The notes beneath the pieces were generated by a model that did not search any database, was not told the DNA's origin, and saw only the letters and a program-made list of their open reading frames with translations. Positions 1 through 11,624 of a stretch of DNA of 64,000 nt are shown here, in pieces. The translations under genes and the position numbers were made by a program. Positions within the stretch are counted from its first letter, which is position 1, and every line of letters starts with the position of its first letter. Location of the stretch: assembly GCF_028372415.1 (NCBI RefSeq), contig NC_092875.1:51832771-51896770 (forward strand), in the 5' to 3' direction. The stretch is from Notamacropus eugenii. Its lineage: Eukaryota; Chordata; Mammalia; Diprotodontia; Macropodidae.

Positions 1-160
1 CCCCTAGAATATAGTACAAAATACAAACATCTTAGTTTGGCATTTAAGGCTCCCTAAAATCTAGTTTCAGTCTGTCCTAGCCAAACTAGGCTGGTTACCA
101 TTCTTTGATATCTACATTTGCCTCAAATGCCCCTCAATGTTTCCGTTTGTTAAAAATCTT
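1..160 (+). mobile_element. L2-clade LINE 3' fragment
   Basis: Sequence around GTTTGGCATTTAAGGCTCCC and the following text matches the noncoding 3' part of the L2-like LINEs found many times in this window. The same element resumes after the SINE that interrupts it. Confidence 0.65.
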
Positions 161-400
161 TTTGTTATTGTTACTCAGTTGTTTTAATCATGTCCTTCTT
201 CTCATGACCCCCACTGGGGTTTTCTTGGCAAAGACACTGAAGTGGTTTGCCCTTTCCTTCTCCAGCTCATTTTATAGATGAGAAAACTGAGGCAGATAGG
301 GTTAAGTGACTTGCTCAGTCACACAGCTAACAAATTTCTAAGGCTGGATTTGAACTCACAAAGATGAATCTTCCTGATTCCAAGCCCAGTCCTCTATTAT
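161..400 (-). mobile_element. tRNA-type marsupial SINE inserted in an L2
   Basis: Read on the minus strand it has the standard order: gene-internal tRNA-like head, the CCTCAGTTT...CATCT block, GAGAAGG, and the tail with CTTGGCAAAGAC on the plus strand. It splits the L2 fragment at 1-160 from the piece at 401-640. Confidence 0.8.
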
Positions 401-640
401 CCCCTCAAAATCTGGCTCAAGCACCAACTCCTTCTGACAGTCTTCCCTGAATCTTCCCAATCAGTATTAAATTCTCTCTTGCCCTTACCCTTGCACTTTG
501 GCTAGCTGTCTCTGATATACTTTTCCTGAGATATTGGGTATTACAAGCTCTCTGTGTTTGTGTCCCAGCCTTTGACTGTAGACAATAAACTCCATGAGGG
601 CAAGAATGAAAATCTAACTACATCTGGCCTCTCCCCAGTA
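401..640 (+). mobile_element. L2-clade LINE 3' fragment (continuation)
   Basis: Contains the L2 3' landmarks, ending in the CTCCATGAGGGCAAG-type motif. It appears to be the other half of the L2 interrupted at 161-400. Confidence 0.6.
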
Positions 641-1230
641 CTTTCCACAAGTATACCCCATCCCCACTTTCACAAGTCACAAGCTGGGTGCTCAGTGAGA
701 AAGGAACAGGCTCCCAGTCTCCCCCTCATTAGGCTTAGGCTCCCAGGCCCCACCTGAGGTGCAGAACAAAGGATCTTGGGACCTCAAGCTAGTACGCCTT
801 GCAGTAACTATTTTGGGGGAGGGGGAGATGGTGGGGGAGATAATATAACCTTAGTTTATTTTGAGATGTTGGCTCTCGCCTCTGCTCATCTTGAGTCCCT
901 AAGCTGGGCCTTCCTGTGGTCGAGGGAAGGCTTAGGGCAGGTCGACCAGCCCTCTGGTTATGAGCTGGAGGATTTGGGCAGGAAGGAGGAGGAAGAGGGG
1001 GCAGGGAGGCCACAGAGTGTGAACTGTCTCCTCCCCCTCTAGTCATCCCAACAGCTCTGTACCCCAAGGAAAGGGAGAGTGAAGAGTCAAGCCCCAAGAG
1101 AAACCCTTCTGAGACAATAGGAGGAGCTATCCTTGACTCCACTCCCTTCTCCAGCATAGATAGATGATTTATGCCCCCTTCCCACTCTGCCAAGGATGTC
1201 TATGACCCAGTCTTCAGATATCTTATGGCC
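641..1230. other. repeat-poor intergenic sequence
   Basis: No recognised repeat or credible exon. It has a purine-rich segment near 960-1010. Short open frames on both strands show no family resemblance. Confidence 0.5.
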
Positions 1231-1239
1231 CTTCCAATC

Positions 1240-1540
1240 TAGTCTAATTCTTTTCATTTTACAGATGGAGAAACTGAGACCCAGGGAGGAAATGACTTTG
1301 ATGAGGTCACTCTGGTGCCCAGGTCATTGAACTCCAAATCCAGCATTTTCTATCCCTCCATATTACATGACCTCTTTGTTCCATTATAGAGTTCATTCCT
1401 CATTGTAAAAGTCTTTCCTCTGAAAGGAGGTTGAAGCTAAAAGTATAAAAGGCTTCAAACAAGGTTAAAATTATAGTTCCTAGCTCCATCCTGTGACCTT
1501 GGGTAAGTTACTTCCCTTCTCTATAAAATGGAATAATAAT
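1240..1540. mobile_element. MIR/THER-type SINE pieces
   Basis: 1240-1370 reads as an antisense MIR (ATTTTACAGATGGAGAAACT), and 1470-1535 as a sense MIR core with GTGACCTTGGGTAAGT. Confidence 0.6.
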
Positions 1541-1899
1541 ATTTGCCCAGGTTGATCCCATGGTCTACTGAGGTTTTTTGTTCCTACCTGCCCTAATGAC
1601 AGCAAGTTTAGATCCTCCCTCACCTTTCCCCTTCCTGCTGTGAGCCATTAAGCCATAAGATCAAGTCAGGATTCAGGTCCTGGCCTGGAGAAAGAACAAA
1701 GGACATTTATTGAAAGGGAAGTGTTTTCAGTGGAGAACTCTCTGGATCTACCCAGGATAACTAGGCAAAAAAACCCTGCCATGGAAAGAAAATGGAGCTA
1801 ATGAAATAAAGCACCTGATCTGGACTCTGGGCTTACCTAAATTGGACAAAGCTAGCTCCCTCTCCTGTAAACCCTTGACCTGTAGGCATTTGGCACCTA

Positions 1900-2115
1900 A
1901 AACAAAGATCATCAGAGCTGGGAGGGCCCTTAGAACAGAGAATGTCAGAGCTGGGAAGGCCCTTAGAACACAGAATGTCAGAACTAGAAGGTCCTTAGAA
2001 AGGGTATGTCAGAGCTATGAGGGCCCTGGAAACCCAAAATGTCAGAAATGGGAGGGCTCATAGGACAGAAGATGTCAGAGTCAGAGGGTCCTTAGAACAC
2101 AGACTATTAAATCTA
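1900..2115 (+). repeat. ~35-bp tandem repeat array, copy A
   Basis: About six imperfect units of the form CAGAATGTCAGAGCTGGGAG followed by GGCCCTTAGAACA. The same unit appears at 7345-7470, 8775-8880, 13330-13740 and, inverted, at 49250-49430. Confidence 0.85.
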
Positions 2116-2290
2116 GGAGAGACCTTAGAATATAAAAGCAGATCAGGAAGGTACCTAAGAGATCATCTGGTTTTCACTTTGTGGGTGGGAAAACCAAGGC
2201 TCAAAGAAGATACTTGTCTAAGACCTCACAGCTAGCTCATTAGTGTCAGAATCAAGGCTAAAGTCAAGATCGCCTGTCTTAGGCTTTAAT
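2116..2290 (-). mobile_element. MIR-like SINE adjoining the tandem array
   Basis: AGAGATCATCTGG, AAAACCAAGGCTCAAAGA and a CACAGCTAG motif follow in the order of an antisense MIR. The preceding tandem units resemble the sequence just 5' of this, so the array may have grown from the SINE. Confidence 0.55.
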
Positions 2291-2780
2291 TTGCCATGCA
2301 GGAGAAGAAAATTAAAAAATTGTGCACGTTTCAAATCTGTTGTGTAACAGAGTTAAAGTCATAGTGATTACATTATTTTCCAAATAAACACTCAAAATGT
2401 TAAGTTATAGCCAGTCAGTGGTCAATTCCACTGACAGAGCTTAACAAGCAAGTGTTGGCAGGCAAGTGTTTCATGCATTGTCAGGAAGTGCAGCATGCAT
2501 CAACAGGAATATGAGCATGTGATGACTTCTTTATAATGTGATACTATATGGTTATATGATGCAATATTGCTTCATCAAAATTTCAATGGAAGAAAAAAAC
2601 CTCAAATTTACAATAAGTTATTAAATTTAAGATGTCTTTTTAATTTATTTTTTTAAATGAAGCAATTTAAAAAACCATTAAGGGGTTAAAGAAAATAGAT
2701 TTCTGGGTGGTGCTGAGTAATCTGTTTGTTTTTTTGGAAAAGGAGGTGGTAGGTCAAAGAAGTTTGGGAATCTCTGGACT
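2290..2780. other. AT-rich intergenic sequence, unassigned
   Basis: Contains homopolymer-rich runs and no recognisable exon. TTTTAATTTATTTTTTTAAA near 2640 is low-complexity. Confidence 0.4.
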
Positions 2781-2789
2781 AGAAAAAGG

Positions 2790-2965
2790 AGGCTGAGAAA
2801 TAACCCACAACTATTATTGCTCAATAGCCTTAGAGAGTGGCCCAAGGTGTTGAGGGATTAAGTGACTTGCCAAAGGTCACACAAACTAATATATATCAGA
2901 GAAAGAACTTGAATCATTCCTGACTCCAGAGCTGATCTTCTACCCATACTATATCTCACTCAAAG
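2790..2965 (-). mobile_element. MIR-type SINE
   Basis: Plus strand carries GATTAAGTGACTTGCC and AGGTCACACAAA in antisense MIR order. Confidence 0.6.
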
Positions 2966-3007
2966 TAAGAATGCTATAAGACCTTAACCTGAAAGAGCCA
3001 GGGTCTC

Positions 3008-3200
3008 CCATTGCATCCTGGGCCATCTCCAGTCATCCTGATGAATATCAGGTCACTGGACCCAGAAGGCTCAGGAGAAGAAAGTGAGGTTGGTGACCTG
3101 GCACAGCCCTCCCTCACTCAAATCAAAGTCAGCTGCAAGTCATGTCATCATCTTGATGTCACAGTCCTCTTTGAGAACGAAGGACAAACACAATTTACCC
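3008..3200 (+). mobile_element. RTE-associated marsupial SINE
   Basis: GGGCCATCTCCAGTCATCCT, the CTGGACCCAGA block, CCCTCCCTCACTCAAATCAA and a tail ending GAACGAAGGACAAAC. Its complement recurs at 25684-25985, 46160-46490 and 52820-53160, which defines the family. Confidence 0.7.
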
Positions 3201-3214
3201 ATATACTATGCTTT

Positions 3215-3835
3215 CTCCTTAAGTACTTCATTGCATAAACTTCCTCCTCTTTCACTCTGTTCCATTCAAACTGGACTATTTCTAAAACTGCCATTCTTAA
3301 AACTCGAGATTTCAAGTTCTTCCTCCATACCTTTGCACAAGCCTTGCACCCTGCCTTAAATGCATTCCTCATCCCTTAGAATTCTTAGCCTTACTCAAGG
3401 ATCAACTCAATATTTCTGTTAAAAATCTTTCCTGATTCCTTCTGGTACTTAATAGTATCTCCCTCGAATTATCTGGCACTTATTACATAGATTGTGGTTG
3501 ATCACACAAATATAATAAAATCAGAGCAGGAGTACACAATGACTTTTCCTCCTGGTCTTTGTTTTTGTGCCTTCCTCCCACCTCCCTCAATTCATTTCCA
3601 TGAGAGATCAAAAGAATTTGGAAATTGAAAAACTGGGGACCCCTGGACCCAAAGAGCCCTTGGAAGTTCATTAGAAAGGCAGCCTCTGTATCTGTGCTGA
3701 TTGGGTAAAATTTAGCAATCAGAAGTTAAGGAGTTACAAGGAATTTTTAACCTTTAGTCAAAGTGAGGGGGGTAGGTTTTTGTTTTTGCTTATATTATCT
3801 CCAGAACTTAGCCTGGCATGTAATAAATTTAAGTC
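3215..3835 (+). mobile_element. L2 3' region, interrupted
   Basis: 3215-3495 and 3765-3835 read as consecutive parts of an L2 3' end (CCTTTGCACAAGCC, then a final TAATAAATTTAAG). The ~270 bp between them was not classified. Confidence 0.55.
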
Positions 3836-3875
3836 CTTTCTTCCTTCCTTCCTCCCTCCCTTTCTCCTTCCCTCT
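3836..3875 (+). repeat. (TTCC)n simple repeat
   Basis: Pyrimidine run of TTCC and CTCC units directly after the L2 tail. Confidence 0.85.
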
Positions 3876-3959
3876 GGGATTCCAAATATGAAAAAGAAAG
3901 ACAGACGGTTCCTGGTCTCATAAAGTATACAATCAAATTGAGTACCAGTGTGACCTATG

Positions 3960-4745
3960 TGAATTCAAAATTTCTGGACTTGAATTTCCTTATCTGTAAA
4001 ATGAGAAAGTTGACCTAGATCAGCTTTAAGATCTCTTTCAGCTCTAACTCCTGGGATCCTATACTCTCCAGAATTCAAACACTCATTCATTTTGTCTACT
4101 CAGCATTCTACTTCAGCTACGCCATCATGTAGACTCTACCAATGGCTTGCCTCCCCAATCATTGTTATCCTGAACCAGTCAAACTCCTTTCTCCATTTTA
4201 CCTCTGAGATTCTTAACATGATTACTCAGTCTTGATTCCTAATAATCCACACTGTCCCAAAGCAGAATGGATTCCTGGATTTAAAGCTGTAAGGGACCAT
4301 CTAGGGATCATCTAGTACAATTCCTCCTTTTTCTAGACTTTACACTAAGGCCCAAGGATGTGAAGTAACTTTCTCATGTCAGAGCTGGGGATCCCAAGCT
4401 GGTTTTCTGACTCTAAGTCTATCGAAGATCTCTCTACCAATCTCTTTTCCACGTGCCATAGAAAACCTCTTTTATAGAATCTTGCTTTCCTCCATCAATG
4501 ATGAACTCCTATTCTACAGCCTTCCTTTCTCCATGGTGCAGTGGAGAAAGAGATGGATTTGGAGTCAGAAGAACTAAATTGAAATCCCCACTTGGCCACT
4601 TATGAGCTATGTGATCTTCAGAAAGTCAATTCTATTTTTTTATTTTTGAAATAGAGTGTGTGTGTGAGAGTGGGGGCAGAGGGGAAAGAAAGGGTTGCTG
4701 GACTAGCTGGCCTCTAAGATCTATTCTAGTTTAAATCTATGCTTT
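3960..4745. mobile_element. cluster of MIR-type SINEs with an L2 piece
   Basis: Sense MIR at 3960-4075 (TTATCTGTAAAATGAGAAAG), L2-like 4080-4260, antisense MIR at 4262-4440 and sense MIR at 4534-4745 (GGTGCAGTGGAGAAAGAGAT head). Confidence 0.6.
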
Positions 4746-4794
4746 TATGTTATCCCTTACTTAATCATTACTGACTTTAAAGTTCTTTTCTATG

Positions 4795-5175
4795 ATCCTT
4801 GACCCGCTCAAATGTCATGAGTTTCCCTTTCTATTCTATTTCAGCCTCCCACAGTGGTAGCCTCATCATTGGCCTCATGGCGTCTCTCCATTTTGTTCCA
4901 CCTTCAAGATCAAGTGGTTGGAAATTCCCCTCTCTGACCACAACATCTCATCCTTCCACCTCTCCCACTCCCTCACCGCTTTCCACTCCTATTTTGATAT
5001 CTCTCCTTATTCTCCCAATCTACCAACCACCATGGCTTCTCTTGTCTGTCTCTCTCCCTAGCATGGAGCTCATGCTTGCTGGCCATTTCAATGTAGTAAG
5101 TTCACCCTAAAAAATCCCTCATTTTCTCTCTCTGCATGCCATCATCCACACCCTACTAATCTCAAATCTAAGTAA
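4795..5175 (+). mobile_element. L2 LINE fragment, ORF2 region
   Basis: Contains the segment with TTCCCCTCTCTGACCACAAC also seen at about 54490, typical of the L2-clade body. Coding is broken. Confidence 0.6.
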
Positions 5176-5645
5176 CACTCAAAGGATCTTATCATTTTCA
5201 AGTTGCAAGGCCATTAAGTTCAACCCTCTCATTTTATACAAGAAGAAACAGAGACACAGAGAGATTAAGCAGCTTGTCTAGGGTCTGAGTCAAGATTTGA
5301 ACTTAGATGTTCCTGACTTCAGTGCCAGCTCTTTAGCAACTGTAGGGCACTACCTCTATCATCTGTGTTTTATTCCCCAGAAGCTTCGCTATGTCTGATG
5401 TTATAAATCCATATGAAATCATACTTCTATCTATATAGCTGGACTCTCTTTGAAATAGTGATAGAGTGGCACAGTGGTCTCTAGAGTCAGAGGATTTGAG
5501 TTCAATTCCCCCCTCTGAAGCTTATGGTCTCTGTGACTTTGGGTAAGTCGTAACCTCCCTTGGTCTCTGTTTCCTCATCTGTAAAATGAAGGGGTTGGAC
5601 TAAGTGGCCTTTGAGATCCCTTCCATCTCTGAATAAAGATCTTAT
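5176..5645. mobile_element. MIR pair (antisense then sense)
   Basis: 5176-5370 antisense and 5465-5645 sense (GTGGCACAGTGG head, TTTCCTCATCTGTAAAATGA core). Confidence 0.65.
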
Positions 5646-6560
5646 GGACTGCCTTTCTTTCTAGACAACCCATTATACTTCTGTACCTTAACCTCCCTGC
5701 GTATCTAGACATCACTAACAATCCTCTCTTTCCTAGATGCCCTCTTTTCCTTTGGCTTCCGATACTGCTCTCTTTCTTTTCTTCCTGCCTTTCTGACTTT
5801 TCCTTCTTAGTGTCCTTTGTTGTATCATCATTCATCTCCTGAGCCCTAAGCATGAGTGTCCCCAAGGCTCTGTCCTGGGTCATCTCCTTTCTTTATATTT
5901 TCTTTCTGGGTGATCTCACCAGTTTACATAGGTCCGATGATCATCTCTACATAGATGGCTTCCAAACCCACAGCCACCAGCCTAGTTTTCTACCTAATCA
6001 TCTTTTGCCAGGACTTTGGTAATAGCCACCTAATTTACCTCCCTGTTGTCACTCTCTCCCCTGTCTAATCCATTCTCCACACAACATCCAAAATAATCTT
6101 CTCTTAGTCGCAGGTTTGTGTATCACTGTCCTGCTCAAAAGTGACTCCCAAGTGTCTTTAGGTAAAATACAAATTCCTCAGCCTAGCATTAAAATCTCTC
6201 TCTAGTCTGTCCCCTAACCACTTTTTCAGACATTTCACATGACTACATTTGTCCATTCTATATTCCAACAGCTTTGGATTCAGCTTTCTCCCAAACCTGC
6301 ATTTTTAGTCCATCCTCTGTCCTTGGGATGCCCTCCCTCCTCAGCTCTCTGTCTTTCAGAATCCTTATCTTTTTTGAAGGCTCAGCCCAGGTACCACTTC
6401 CTTCCTCCACAAAGCCTCAACCAAGTTGTTTGGACTCTCCCTCTTCAAACAGCCTTGGACAGTGTTGATCTGTGTATTTGGGGTAGAGACTCCTTGAAGT
6501 CAAGGAACTGCTCAGTTTTGGTTTTTGCTCTCCCAACACTTAACCTCTTCTCCTGCATAG
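5646..6560 (+). mobile_element. L2 LINE, RT region to 3' part
   Basis: GTGTCCCCAAGGCTCTGTCC encodes the PQGSVLG-type RT motif, and a decayed ADD-like stretch lies near 5935. The 3' noncoding part follows to about 6560. Stops and shifts break the frame. Confidence 0.65.
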
Positions 6561-6715
6561 GATCGTGCAATACCATGCAGTACTACAATACTTATTCAAT
6601 TGAATTGCACCATTAAGATGTCTTTTCTTTATGGGCCTAAACCTATCTCTTGAGCAGTACCAGGGCTCCAAGTTGTGCCCAACACACAACAAATATGTCT
6701 CTATCTTGAATGAAC

Positions 6716-7050
6716 ATAGCCGTGTTCTCCCCCAAGTCTTCTTCTTCAGGCTAAAATCTCCCAGCTCCTTCAACTGATCCTCATGTGGCAGTCTGCCATT
6801 GCCTCACCATCATGGATACCCTACTCTAAATGCCTCCCCACTTTTCCATGCCTTTCCTAAATGTAAAGCCCACAGCTGAACCCACAACTCCAGACATGGT
6901 CTGACCAGCAACAAATTCTAGAAGCAGAGTCTCTCTTGACGCCACCCAAAATCTCCTTGGTGGTCAATTTACAGTTGCTGACTCATATTGAGCTTGTACT
7001 CCGCTGAAACCCCTAGATCTTTTTCATATGCAAATCAGTTAGTCAATTTC
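6716..7050 (-). mobile_element. CR1/L3-type LINE 3' fragment
   Basis: CCCAGCTCCTTCAACTGATC, CCAGACATGGTCTGACCAG and GACTCATATTGAGCTTGTAC are hallmarks of a CR1/L3 3' region in antisense. Similar sequence occurs at 42050-42370. Confidence 0.7.
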
Positions 7051-7051
7051 T

Positions 7052-7256
7052 AAGAAAGAAAGGAAGGAAGGAAGGAAGGAAGGAAGGAAGGAAGGAAGGA
7101 AGGAAGGAAGGAAGGAAGGAAAGAAGGAAGGAAGGAAGGAAGGAAGGAAGGAAGGAAGGAAGGAAGGGAGGAAGGAAGGAAGGAAGGAAAGAAGGAAGGA
7201 AGGAAGGAAGGAAGGAAGGAAGGAAGGAAGGAAGGAAGGAAGGAAGGAAGGAAGGA
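7052..7256 (+). repeat. (GGAA)n microsatellite, ~205 bp
   Basis: Nearly pure GGAA units with a few AGAA or GGGA changes. The apparent SFLP-repeat protein on the minus strand is an artefact of this array. Confidence 0.98.
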
Positions 7257-7344
7257 GACACCCTCCCTGCCCAGTTATAACTGATTTGCAGCTTCTTTCA
7301 ATTTATTTACAATTGACCAAGAACAACCCTTTAAGAACTATGGA

Positions 7345-7470
7345 CATAGAATGTTAGAGCCAGGTGGAAGGGTCCTTAGAACACAAAGTATCAGAGTTGA
7401 GAAAGCCTTGAGATACAGAATGTCAGAACTGGGAATGCCCTTACAACATAGAATGTCAGCACTAGAAGGG
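7345..7470 (+). repeat. ~35-bp tandem repeat array, copy B
   Basis: About four imperfect units with AGAATGTCAGAACTGGGAAT, the same family as copy A. Confidence 0.8.
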
Positions 7471-7519
7471 ATCTAAATACCTAAACTACAGAACACTGAG
7501 CTGGGAGGTCAGTCAGAGT

Positions 7520-8765
7520 GTATAAGCATTGATTAAGCACATAAAAAGGCACAGTACTAAATACTGGGGAAATAAAGAAAGGCAAAAAAAAAAAAAAAAA
7601 GTTAGTCTCTGCCCTCAGGGGCTCATGACCTAAAGCTGGAGAGAGCATGGAAACAACTATTACAAACAAGTTATATACAAGATTAAATAAATTAAACAGG
7701 GAATAATCGAAGGAGGAAAGAGACTAAAATTGAGAGGGACTAGAAAAGGTTTCCTGTAGAATGCAGGATTTTTAGCTGAAATTTGAAGGAAATCAGAAGC
7801 ACAGATGAGGAGGAAGGAAGTTCAAGGCATAAGGGACAATCAGCAAAAATGCCTGGAGCCCAGAGATGAAACGTCTTGTCCAAGGGAGAAGAAGAAAGCC
7901 AAGGAAGATCAAAAAAGGTGAGGGAGAAGTAAGATGTGAGAAGAAAAGAAAGGTGGGGGATAGTGTTGGGTCATGAAGGACATCGAACACCAAATGTGAT
8001 TGTGTATTTGATCTTGAATCTCTAGAGTTTATTAGTAGGAAGGTGATGTGACTTGTGCTACAGGAAAATCACTTTGGCAGCTGAATGGAGAACGGACTAG
8101 GAAGGGGAAGAGACTTGAGGCAGACAGAGCCAGAGCTGCCAGAAGGAGATCACAAGGGTGGTGGAAAGGAAAGGAATCAAAAAAAAGAAGGACTTTATTC
8201 AAAAGATGTTTCAAAGGTCTTGGCAACAGCATGGATATGGAGAGTGAGAGATAGTGAGGAGTCCAGGATGACCCCTAGATTTCAAACCTGAAGGATTTGG
8301 AGAATGGTGGTAAACTTGACAATAATAAGGATGTTTGGAGGGGGTTAGGTTCAGGTGAAAGATGATGGATTCAGTTTGGGACACATTAAATTCAAGGTGT
8401 CTACAGGACACCCACTTTGAGATGTCTGAAAAATAGTTATAGATGTGGGAGGGGAGGTCAGCAGAGAGGTTAGAGCTAGATAAGTAGATTTGAGAATCAT
8501 CCGCATGGAGGTGATAACTGGATCCAGGGGAGCTGAAGAGATGACCAAGTGAAATAGCATAAACGGAGTAGACAAGAGGGCCGTGGACAGAACCTTGTGG
8601 GACATCCATGGTGAGAGGGCATGATCTGGCTGAAGATCCAGCAAAGGTGACTGAAAAGGAGCTGGATGATAGATAGAAAGAGAACCAAGAAAGAATTCAG
8701 AGAGAGAAGAGGGTATCCAAAAAAAAAAAATTGACAGTGTCAAAAGCTGCAGGGTGGTCAAGGAA
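7520..8765 (-). mobile_element. L2-clade LINE, ~1.25 kb with RT remnant
   Basis: Reads antisense from the 3' tail (7520) into ORF2 (8765). A minus-strand open frame at 8211-8609 keeps [10 protein letters not shown], then HADDSQIYL, a YADD-box relative, typical of L2/CR1-clade reverse transcriptase. Partly decayed. Poly-A-like runs near 7584 and 8718 interrupt it. Confidence 0.8.
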
Positions 8766-8774
8766 GCACCCTCC

Positions 8775-8885
8775 AAACACAGAATGTCTGTCAGAGCTGG
8801 GCTAGACCTAACAACCTAGAATAGGAGAGCTAGAAGAGACTTTAGAACATAACAATGCCAGAGTTGGACAGCATCCTAGAGACCC
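8775..8885 (+). repeat. ~35-bp tandem repeat units, copy C
   Basis: Three decayed units (AGAATGTCTGTCAGAGCTGG and relatives) between the L2 and the next SINE. Confidence 0.65.
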
Positions 8886-9110
8886 TCTAGTTTAGGAGTC
8901 AGGAGAACCTGAGATCAGATCTAGCCTCAGATACCTACTAGCTATGTGACCCTGACCAAGTCACTCAACCCTGTTTGCCTCAGTTTCCTCATCTGTAAAA
9001 TGAAATGGAGAAGGAAATGTCAACCACTCCAGTATCTTTGCCAAGAAAACCCAGATGGGGTCACAGAGAGTTGGACACAACTGAAAAGACTCAACAACAA
9101 CAAACTACCA
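8886..9110 (+). mobile_element. tRNA-type marsupial SINE, near full length
   Basis: Has TAGCTATGTGACCCTGACCA, CCTCAGTTTCCTCATCTGTA, GTATCTTTGCCAAGAAAACC, then GAGTTGGACACAACTGAAAA and a CAA-rich tail. Confidence 0.85.
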
Positions 9111-9299
9111 GAAGAGTCGGACACAATGGAAAAACAAACGTTAACAGCAAAACTACCAGAAGTCCAAGACACCCATTTTTGCCTACCAGTTGTGAATGGC
9201 TCCCACATTATCAAATATGAAAAACCTTACAATATCCCCATAAATAGTTCTATGATGGTCTTTGGGCAAACATCTAATACACTCTTCACATAATATGTT

Positions 9300-9440
9300 G
9301 TAGTACAGTTGGCTGTATTTACAGTTACATCCCACTAGAAGTAGATGAACTCAATGAAGGCAGTGATATCTAAGCTTTCTATCTCCCCCAGCACCTGATT
9401 TAGGACTCTGTATGTATTAGGTACTTGGGAAATACGTGGT
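9300..9440 (+). mobile_element. L2 3' end fragment
   Basis: Final L2-like part with CCCCCAGCACCTGATTTAGG and GTATTAGGTACTTGG. Confidence 0.5.
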
Positions 9441-9755
9441 GTAATCTCTGCAGAGCCTGGCAGGTGGCCAGAGTGGAGAGAGGGGAGTCCCTCCTTTCCC
9501 CCCACCTCCTCTCTTTTCCACAGGCCCCATCCCCTAATCTCAGGTTTCCCTTTGACTCACCCACCCTTCCTGGGGCAAGGGAAGGTTGGAAGGAGATGCT
9601 AAGGTTTATAGCTCCTGTTCCTCAGAACTCGCTGTGACCCTGTCCAGCTCATGCTCTCATGGACTGGAGCTACCCACAGCACTCTCAGTCTGAGAGAGAT
9701 TTCTTGAAGCTGGATAAATACAGGGCAATAGCCCCCTGAAAGAGCTTCTTTATAG

Positions 9756-9756
<1 letters not shown>

Positions 9757-9808
<52 letters not shown>
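9757..9808 (+). repeat. (CA)26 microsatellite
   Basis: Uninterrupted CA dinucleotides. Confidence 0.98.
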
Positions 9809-9809
<1 letters not shown>

Positions 9810-9859
9810 TTTTCCTACCCTAGTTGATCTCTAAGCTGGTCCTTACTTGCCTTTGATTT

Positions 9860-10440
9860 AGACCTAAAAGGGACTGTAACGGCCACTAACTCCAACAACC
9901 TCATCTTATAGCTGAAGAAACCAGAGGCACAGAGAGGCTAGGTAACTTGTTCAAGGACACACAGCAAGTGTTCGAGGCAGGATCTGAACCCAGGTCTATC
10001 AGCCACATGATTCATCCTCTCCCTTTCCAATGAAGCAAGTAGCAGTTATTTCCCAACCTTTTTTCTCTAGGCACCCTGCTGGCAGGGCTCTCAAAAGTCA
10101 GGGGGTGAGTGGGGCTGTGTTCCTTGGGGTAGCTGACTGAAGGGTGAGTGAGAAGGTTGATTTCAAAGCCAAGTCTTCAGGTTTCACCACCCAGCCCAGC
10201 CCAGCCCAGCCCTTCCTCAGAGGCAAAGATAAGAAGGGGTAGAGAATAACTTGGGGACCGCCCTGGGTCTACAGCTAGTTAGAGAGGATCTCAAAATGTC
10301 CAGAGTTTGTAATCAAAAACCTTAGCTTCAAATACAACCCTGTTTTTTTTTCCTGCCAATGAGACCTTGGACAAGTCACTTAAACTCTATGTACCCCAGT
10401 TTCTTCATGCATAAAGTGAAGGATTGGCAAAGAATATGTA
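9860..10440. mobile_element. MIR copies flanking a repeat-poor segment
   Basis: Antisense MIR at 9860-10015 and sense MIR at 10300-10440. Between them, 10190-10212 is a short CCCAG tandem repeat and the rest is unassigned. Confidence 0.6.
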
Positions 10441-11480
10441 GTCAAGGGATATGAACCCCCAAAACAAAATCTTCAAAAGAATTGCAAATTATTAGCAACC
10501 ATGTGAGAGACTGTTCCAAATCACTAATAAGAAAAATTCAAGTTCCGAGATTTCACTTCATACCCAACAAATTGGCAAAGATGACAAGAGATGAGAACTG
10601 TCAACGTTGGAAGGGTTGTGGTGAGACAGCACAGTAATCCGTAGTCTATTGATGGAGCTGTGAATTGGAACTGTTGTGAAACTGTGGTGGAGCTGTGAAT
10701 CGCGTCTGATTTGACTCTAGAAAGCAGTTTGAAACTACCCTCGAAAATGACTAAAATGTCCATGCCCTTTAACCCCGAGAGTCTGCCAGCCAAGCATACA
10801 CCCCAAGAAATCAAAAAGTTCACAGAAAGAAAGAAGCTGAAAGAGAGAAATGTGATCCCAGATTCATAGCGACACTTTCGGTGGTAGAAACGGTCTGGAA
10901 ACGAAGTAAATACCCATAAAATGAAGAAGGGTTACACACGATCGCAGTGGAATTTTACTGCTTGGTGAGAAACAAGACAGATTCGTGGGACATTTACATG
11001 AGCTGAGGCTCCAGAACAATCATTTAGTAAATGGAAAGAAATCTGACAACAGAGACCTGGAACGCTCTGTAAGGATAATTATAAATTAAGAGTTTGAGAG
11101 AAGGCTGCTCCCTCCCTTTCTGGAAAAGGTGGAGCACGAGAGGAAGGAACTCAGCTCGACATACTGGGACGCCCCACAGGTTCCCCAGTTTTGTCGACCT
11201 GTTTCTTCTTGATTTAGTTACTCTGATCATTCCAATGATCCAAGACAATTCTGAAGGGCTGGTGATGAAACATTCTTTCCACTTCCAGAGACAGAATTCC
11301 AGAGATCAATTCTGAGTGCAGACTAAAGTATAATTTTTTCACTTTCTTTACTTTTCTTGTTTTTTTGCAGCATGGGTAATGTAAAAATATGTTTTCCGTG
11401 ATTTCATATTGTTGTTCTCTCAGTGGGTAGGGGAGGGAGAGAATTCAGAACTCATTTTTTTTTCAAAATGAAATGTTAAA
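10441..11480 (+). mobile_element. L1 3' end (ORF2 C-terminal region plus 3' UTR)
   Basis: TTCACTTCATACCCAACAAA, TTGGCAAAGATGACAAGAGA and TGGAGCTGTGAATTGGAACT follow the L1 ORF2 3' order in marsupial form. It passes into a 3' UTR with GATCCAAGACAATTCTGAAG and an A-rich end. Many stops. Confidence 0.75.
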
Positions 11481-11624
11481 AATAAATAATTTTATGTTTT
11501 GAAAATTCTCTTTTTTATTTTTTACTTTTTTCTTCTTATTTTTTTTCTTCTTTGTTACAAAGAATGATTCACTGGCAAAGGAAGGGAAAATAATCTAAAA
11601 ATAGAATATCAATCCTTTTTTAAA

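Noticed and set aside
7043..7261. 72-codon minus-strand frame of repeated SFLP
   Set aside because: It is a translation of the GGAA microsatellite with no other support.
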